This document shows, piece after piece, positions 46,023 through 48,629 of a DNA stretch of 48,629 nt. The notes under the pieces were generated by a model, which had not been told where the DNA came from, did not search any database, and saw nothing but the letters and a program-made list of their open reading frames with translations. The translations under genes and the position numbers were made by a program. This DNA comes from Saprospiraceae bacterium (GTDB lineage Bacteria > Bacteroidota > Bacteroidia > Chitinophagales > Saprospiraceae), in the NCBI GenBank assembly GCA_016715405.1, contig JADKAE010000030.1:1-48629 (forward strand), in the 5' to 3' direction. The stretch's first letter is position 1. Each line of letters starts with the position of its first letter.

Positions 46023-46460
46023 TTATTTCATCTGTTTTTTAAGTGCTTTCACCTCGTTAACTGCTGCGTTCAGCTTCGTTTCCAACATATCGAGTTCCTG
46101 AATCGTATCAGGCCTAAGACTTTCTTCCAGTACCCTTTCGTATTCTTCGATGTATGCTTTCATCGACTTAAGTTCTTCCAGGTAATCGACATCTCTAACG
46201 TCATAATAGGTAGGATCCATAGAACCGCCGCATTTCGTTCCGCCGCAGGTAGGGGTATAGATGGTATCGACCACGATAGACCCTGCAAAACAATTCTCAA
46301 AAGGATTAGAATAGTTGTTTTTGCACCAGTCCGAAATCACCAGCGAGCAGCCCTTCATGCAAAACTTAGTTTCAATCCTCGTAGCGATGTGGACCATCTG
46401 CTTAGTGCGCGGGCGGCCCTCCATCGAAATAATCAGATCTTTGATTTTGAACGTTTTCAT
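46023..46460 (-). CDS. Six-cysteine RiPP precursor B
   Basis: 145 residues; first gene of the RiPP operon. Leader MKTFKIKDLIISMEG. Core cysteines at 34, 38, 46, 57, 72 and 77 are in the same order and nearly the same spacing as in precursor A (C-x3-C-x7-C-x10-C, then 14 and 4), with the shared CFAGS/CWAGS, TIYTP.CGG and CGG.MDP/CGG.IDP blocks. The C-terminal helix QELDMLETKLNAAVNEVKAL is shared too. Sequence outside these blocks differs freely, the usual sign of paralogous peptides with separate products. An A/T-rich stretch just upstream (46520-46540) could hold the promoter, but no clear -7 element was seen. Confidence 0.7.
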   Translation of the reverse strand: MKTFKIKDLIISMEGRPRTKQMVHIATRIETKFCMKGCSLVISDWCKNNYSNPFENCFAGSIVVDTIYTPTCGGTKCGGSMDPTYYDVRDVDYLEELKSMKAYIEEYERVLEESLRPDTIQELDMLETKLNAAVNEVKALKKQMK

Positions 46461-46561
46461 GGCTAGTGCTTGAAGTTGTGACTATACATTCAGCTAAGTC
46501 GAAGCGGGGCTTAGCAGGCAGAAAGTATATATATTTTTTTTGAAAATAGCAATGAGATTTG

Positions 46562-47171
46562 TCATACAATCACCCACACCGCCCCCCACAACCCCCTCCG
46601 CATCGGCAACAAAACTTCCTCCCCCCGCTGAACACCCCCAAACTGCGCCGTCCGGTTCTCAACCCGGTACAGCCTGTCCTGATGGTAAAAAAAGAGGTAA
46701 TAGCCGGTGGGCTTGCCCTTGTCTTCTTTGATAAAGCCGAACAGACTACTGTAAAACGGCTTCTCGGATTCAAAGATGACGGGGGTGGGCACGGTGGGAT
46801 GCGAACTTAGCAAGCGATTGGACAAGCCGGCTGCCAGCGGCATCAACAATGCAGGAATCAGACGCAAAATGCCAGTATGCGAAAGCTGTCAATGGCGTCG
46901 GTGGCGTTGCGGCGAAGGAAAAACCAGGCGATTACCCCGCAGGCGGCGCCCATTGTCATCGACCATAATACGAGCCTTTCGACGTCCAGTGTGCGGTTGA
47001 ACCAGTAGAATTCTTTGTCAAAAGTGTCGGTTTTACGCCCGATACAGAGGATGAAACGACAGAGCGATAACGCCTGGAAAACCCATTTACGGCGTGAGTT
47101 TTAGTACCCCAAAATGGTACAGCTACCAGGCCGGCATAACCGGTAAAAGAGATCCAGATTACAATTGACAA
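46562..47171 (-). CDS. Putative membrane protein of unknown function (frameshifted)
   Basis: Two frames (46956-47171 and 46562-46867) join through LDVERLVLWSMTMGAACGVI and AWFFLRRNATDAIDSFRILA in a third. The first membrane segment is near the start (IVIWISFTGYAGLVAVPFW); more follow near LVLWSMTMGAACGVIAWFF and CVRLIPALLMPLAAGL. The start is uncertain: the visible frame begins with TTG at 47171 and has no ATG before an upstream stop. It precedes the precursor genes by about 100 nt on the same strand, so it could be part of the RiPP operon, for instance an immunity or export factor, but nothing in the sequence proves this. Confidence 0.45.
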
Positions 47172-47795
47172 TGGAGGACGGGTTACAAACTCGGAGATAC
47201 GTTAATGATACCCAAGTTCGGGGCCATCAATTAGCAACTAAGACAAGTATGGATAATAGTACCGCTATCTCTGGCGTAAGCTTCGATACAAGTTTGAGCA
47301 ATTATGATGATCAAGCTGGGATTGTGAGTGTTGGCGGATCTGGAAGCAGGCGATTTTTGATATTACTGTCGTAGATATTGCCAAGTCCCTTGCTGTTTTC
47401 CAGGAAATGCAACTGAAGTGCCTATCCTGACCATTACGCCCATACCCTTTATCCGGGTGGAAGAGTGAGAAATCGACTTTCATGCCAAAATAACCTCCAT
47501 GGAATATAAGCGGGTGGGAAGTGATTTTAAGGTAGGAACTAGCCTTGATTTTACCAACAATAATACCAATATCAATTTGGTTGCCGCAAATTCAATCAAT
47601 TATAACAAAAACGAGAACTCGGTGAACTTGAAAGTAAACGTTTCTTTCCAAAGAACTTCTACCGAGGGGCATAAGATTGACAAAACCTACCATCTGGGCG
47701 TAAAAGTAAAAGTCGCTCAGGAAGAAATGCCGGAAGGCATGGAAAAATTGCTTGGCATTCTTGAGGACGCTATAGTATCAAGACCAATAGAATAA
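47171..47795 (+). CDS. DUF2589-like protein (frameshifted)
   Basis: Two or three frames: 47171-47374, then the block VVDIAKSLAVFQEMQL and VPILTITPIPFIRVEEVEID, joining at 47499 to a tail ending in HLGVKVKVAQEEMPEGMEKLL and LEDAIVSRPIE. The PxLxIxPIPFIxVxExxIDFxxKI pattern is characteristic of DUF2589 proteins, small proteins of unknown function that occur in tandem sets. There is no signal peptide. It is divergent from the membrane protein gene, and the two putative starts overlap, so at least one of them is misplaced. Confidence 0.5.
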
Positions 47796-47813
47796 TTTTT
47801 CAAGCCTGCCAAT

Positions 47814-48520
47814 ATGGTCACACTTAAAGATTATCTGGGCGCCCTGGTAACAGGGATCAAATCAAGCGAGGGTATTGGCGGATTTAGACTCCGCCAATAT
47901 CGCTTCTGCTTACGCGAAAGATCAATTATTGAGCAACCTTCCGGCGCCGCGCTTCAGGGCGTCGAGATAGAAATCACTATTCCGGTGGCTATTGATCATC
48001 TGGAAGAAATTATTGCCAAAGATTACCAGCCTTTTGCTAAAAGATCAATTTAGCTCCCTTGTGTTTTCAGCATTGCAGGACATAGCCGAGTCGAGATTAC
48101 TGAGCGGTTGTATCCTACATCATTAACAAAATCCATTACATCCAAACCGATCTATTGAAAGTGGATTAAAAAGAGGGAAACCGAAAGCCGAAATGCTGAA
48201 TCATTTTGCTATTCTATCAGGACAATACATTTTTTTATGCAAGCTATGCAAAACGAGAAGGAGCCGGATAGGATAGCCCGGCTTTGGGGACTAATAAAGA
48301 CAATTTGCACGAAACATTGGCAATAAGCTTAGCTGCAAGATTAGAACCTGAAATCAAAGAGCCAACAAAAGTACCGATATGTATCATACCAAAGTGATCG
48401 CTGAAGCTGCAAAGCAAAAGGCAGGCCTGAAAATCTGGTACAGATAAAAATGACGCTCAATGAGGAAGGCATAGAATGGCAATAACGTATATAGATGAAA
48501 ACGGAGAAATCAAGATCTAA
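47814..48520 (+). CDS. DUF2589-cluster-type protein, second gene (frameshifted)
   Basis: Starts VTLKDYLGALVTGI. The correct frame then reads LADLDSANIASAYAKDQLLS followed by NLPAPRFRASEIEITIPVAI, which I have seen beside DUF2589 genes. Further on it reads SSLVFSALQDIAESRLLSG, and later ENLVQIKMTLNEEGIEW with a C-terminal AITYIDENGEIKI before a stop at 48518. At least four one-base indels break it, more than elsewhere in the window, consistent with a lower-quality end region. About 235 codons. Function unknown. Confidence 0.4.
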
Positions 48521-48540
48521 ATTATTACCCGAATAAATAT

Positions 48541-48629
48541 GTGAACTTCCATTATTTTACCTTGTGAGGAACTAAAACAAAAATTACTGGCTGTTGGCGC
48601 CTTAGTGGATGGATTTCAACAGAAAAACC
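48541..48629 (+). CDS. Start of a further gene, cut by the window edge
   Basis: A GTG at 48541 opens NFHYFT and, after a one-base shift, CEELKQKLLAVGALVDGFQQ up to the edge. Too short to identify; listed because the frame is coding-like. Confidence 0.25.

Noticed and set aside
46540..46810. Plus-strand proline-rich ORFs upstream of the RiPP precursors
   Set aside because: They overlap the coherent minus-strand membrane-protein frame and look like low-complexity shadows.

Overview
The window looks like a Bacteroidota chromosome segment, most likely from a Saprospiraceae/Chitinophagales-type bacterium. Supporting signs are a secreted PKD/CUB protein with a type IX secretion (T9SS) tail, a giant HYR/Ig-like repeat protein, a flexirubin/aryl-polyene-type pigment gene set, PagL- and LolA-type envelope genes, and promoters of the TTG-N19/20-TAnnTTTG form ahead of both tRNA genes. 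Many genes carry one-base indels, often in homopolymers (lolA, pgk). The sequence is therefore probably an incompletely polished assembly, and I annotate broken reading frames as single genes wherever the protein continues cleanly in the next frame. Layout: 1-12.9 kb (minus) is one giant secreted repeat protein gene, cut into about ten frames and running off the left edge. 13.2-14.3 kb (plus) is a PagL-like lipid A deacylase. 14.4-28.6 kb is a mostly minus-strand set resembling the export and tailoring part of a flexirubin/aryl-polyene pigment cluster: LolA, two halogenase-like flavoproteins, two CrtI-like FAD oxidoreductases, a trifunctional MMPL transporter/acyltransferase/methyltransferase, a PaaK-like AMP ligase, one outer-membrane barrel protein and two small secreted proteins. 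No ketosynthase or acyl-carrier gene is present, so the chain-building half must lie elsewhere. 28.7-33.4 kb (plus) is an arsenic and organoarsenical resistance island: arsR, acr3, a CPKC thioredoxin, ArsF-like and ArsG-like proteins and a second permease. A shared ATCGTA-N4-TACGAT-type operator lies before arsR and before the thioredoxin operon. 33.4-34.1 kb holds a tRNA-Arg gene with tRNA-like degenerate copies. Then come ung, a large T9SS-secreted protein, pgk, an internally deleted gap, and tRNA-Glu. The most interesting region is 41.8-46.5 kb (minus): a compact RiPP locus that looks like a non-canonical lanthipeptide system. It has two paralogous ~145-residue precursors with the same six-cysteine core and a helical C-terminal follower, a candidate separate lyase (HopA1/LxmY-like, tentative), and a protein fusing an RRE/PqqD-like N-terminus, a Ser/Thr kinase and a LanC cyclase with a Cys-Cys-Cys (CCG-type) zinc site. 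The right end (47.2-48.6 kb) holds frameshifted genes resembling DUF2589-type clusters. A second pattern runs through the window: at least ten intergenic hairpins built of short reiterated words followed by their reverse complements. Each starts at or within about 35 nt of a stop codon, and several contain the stop codons of the flanking genes.
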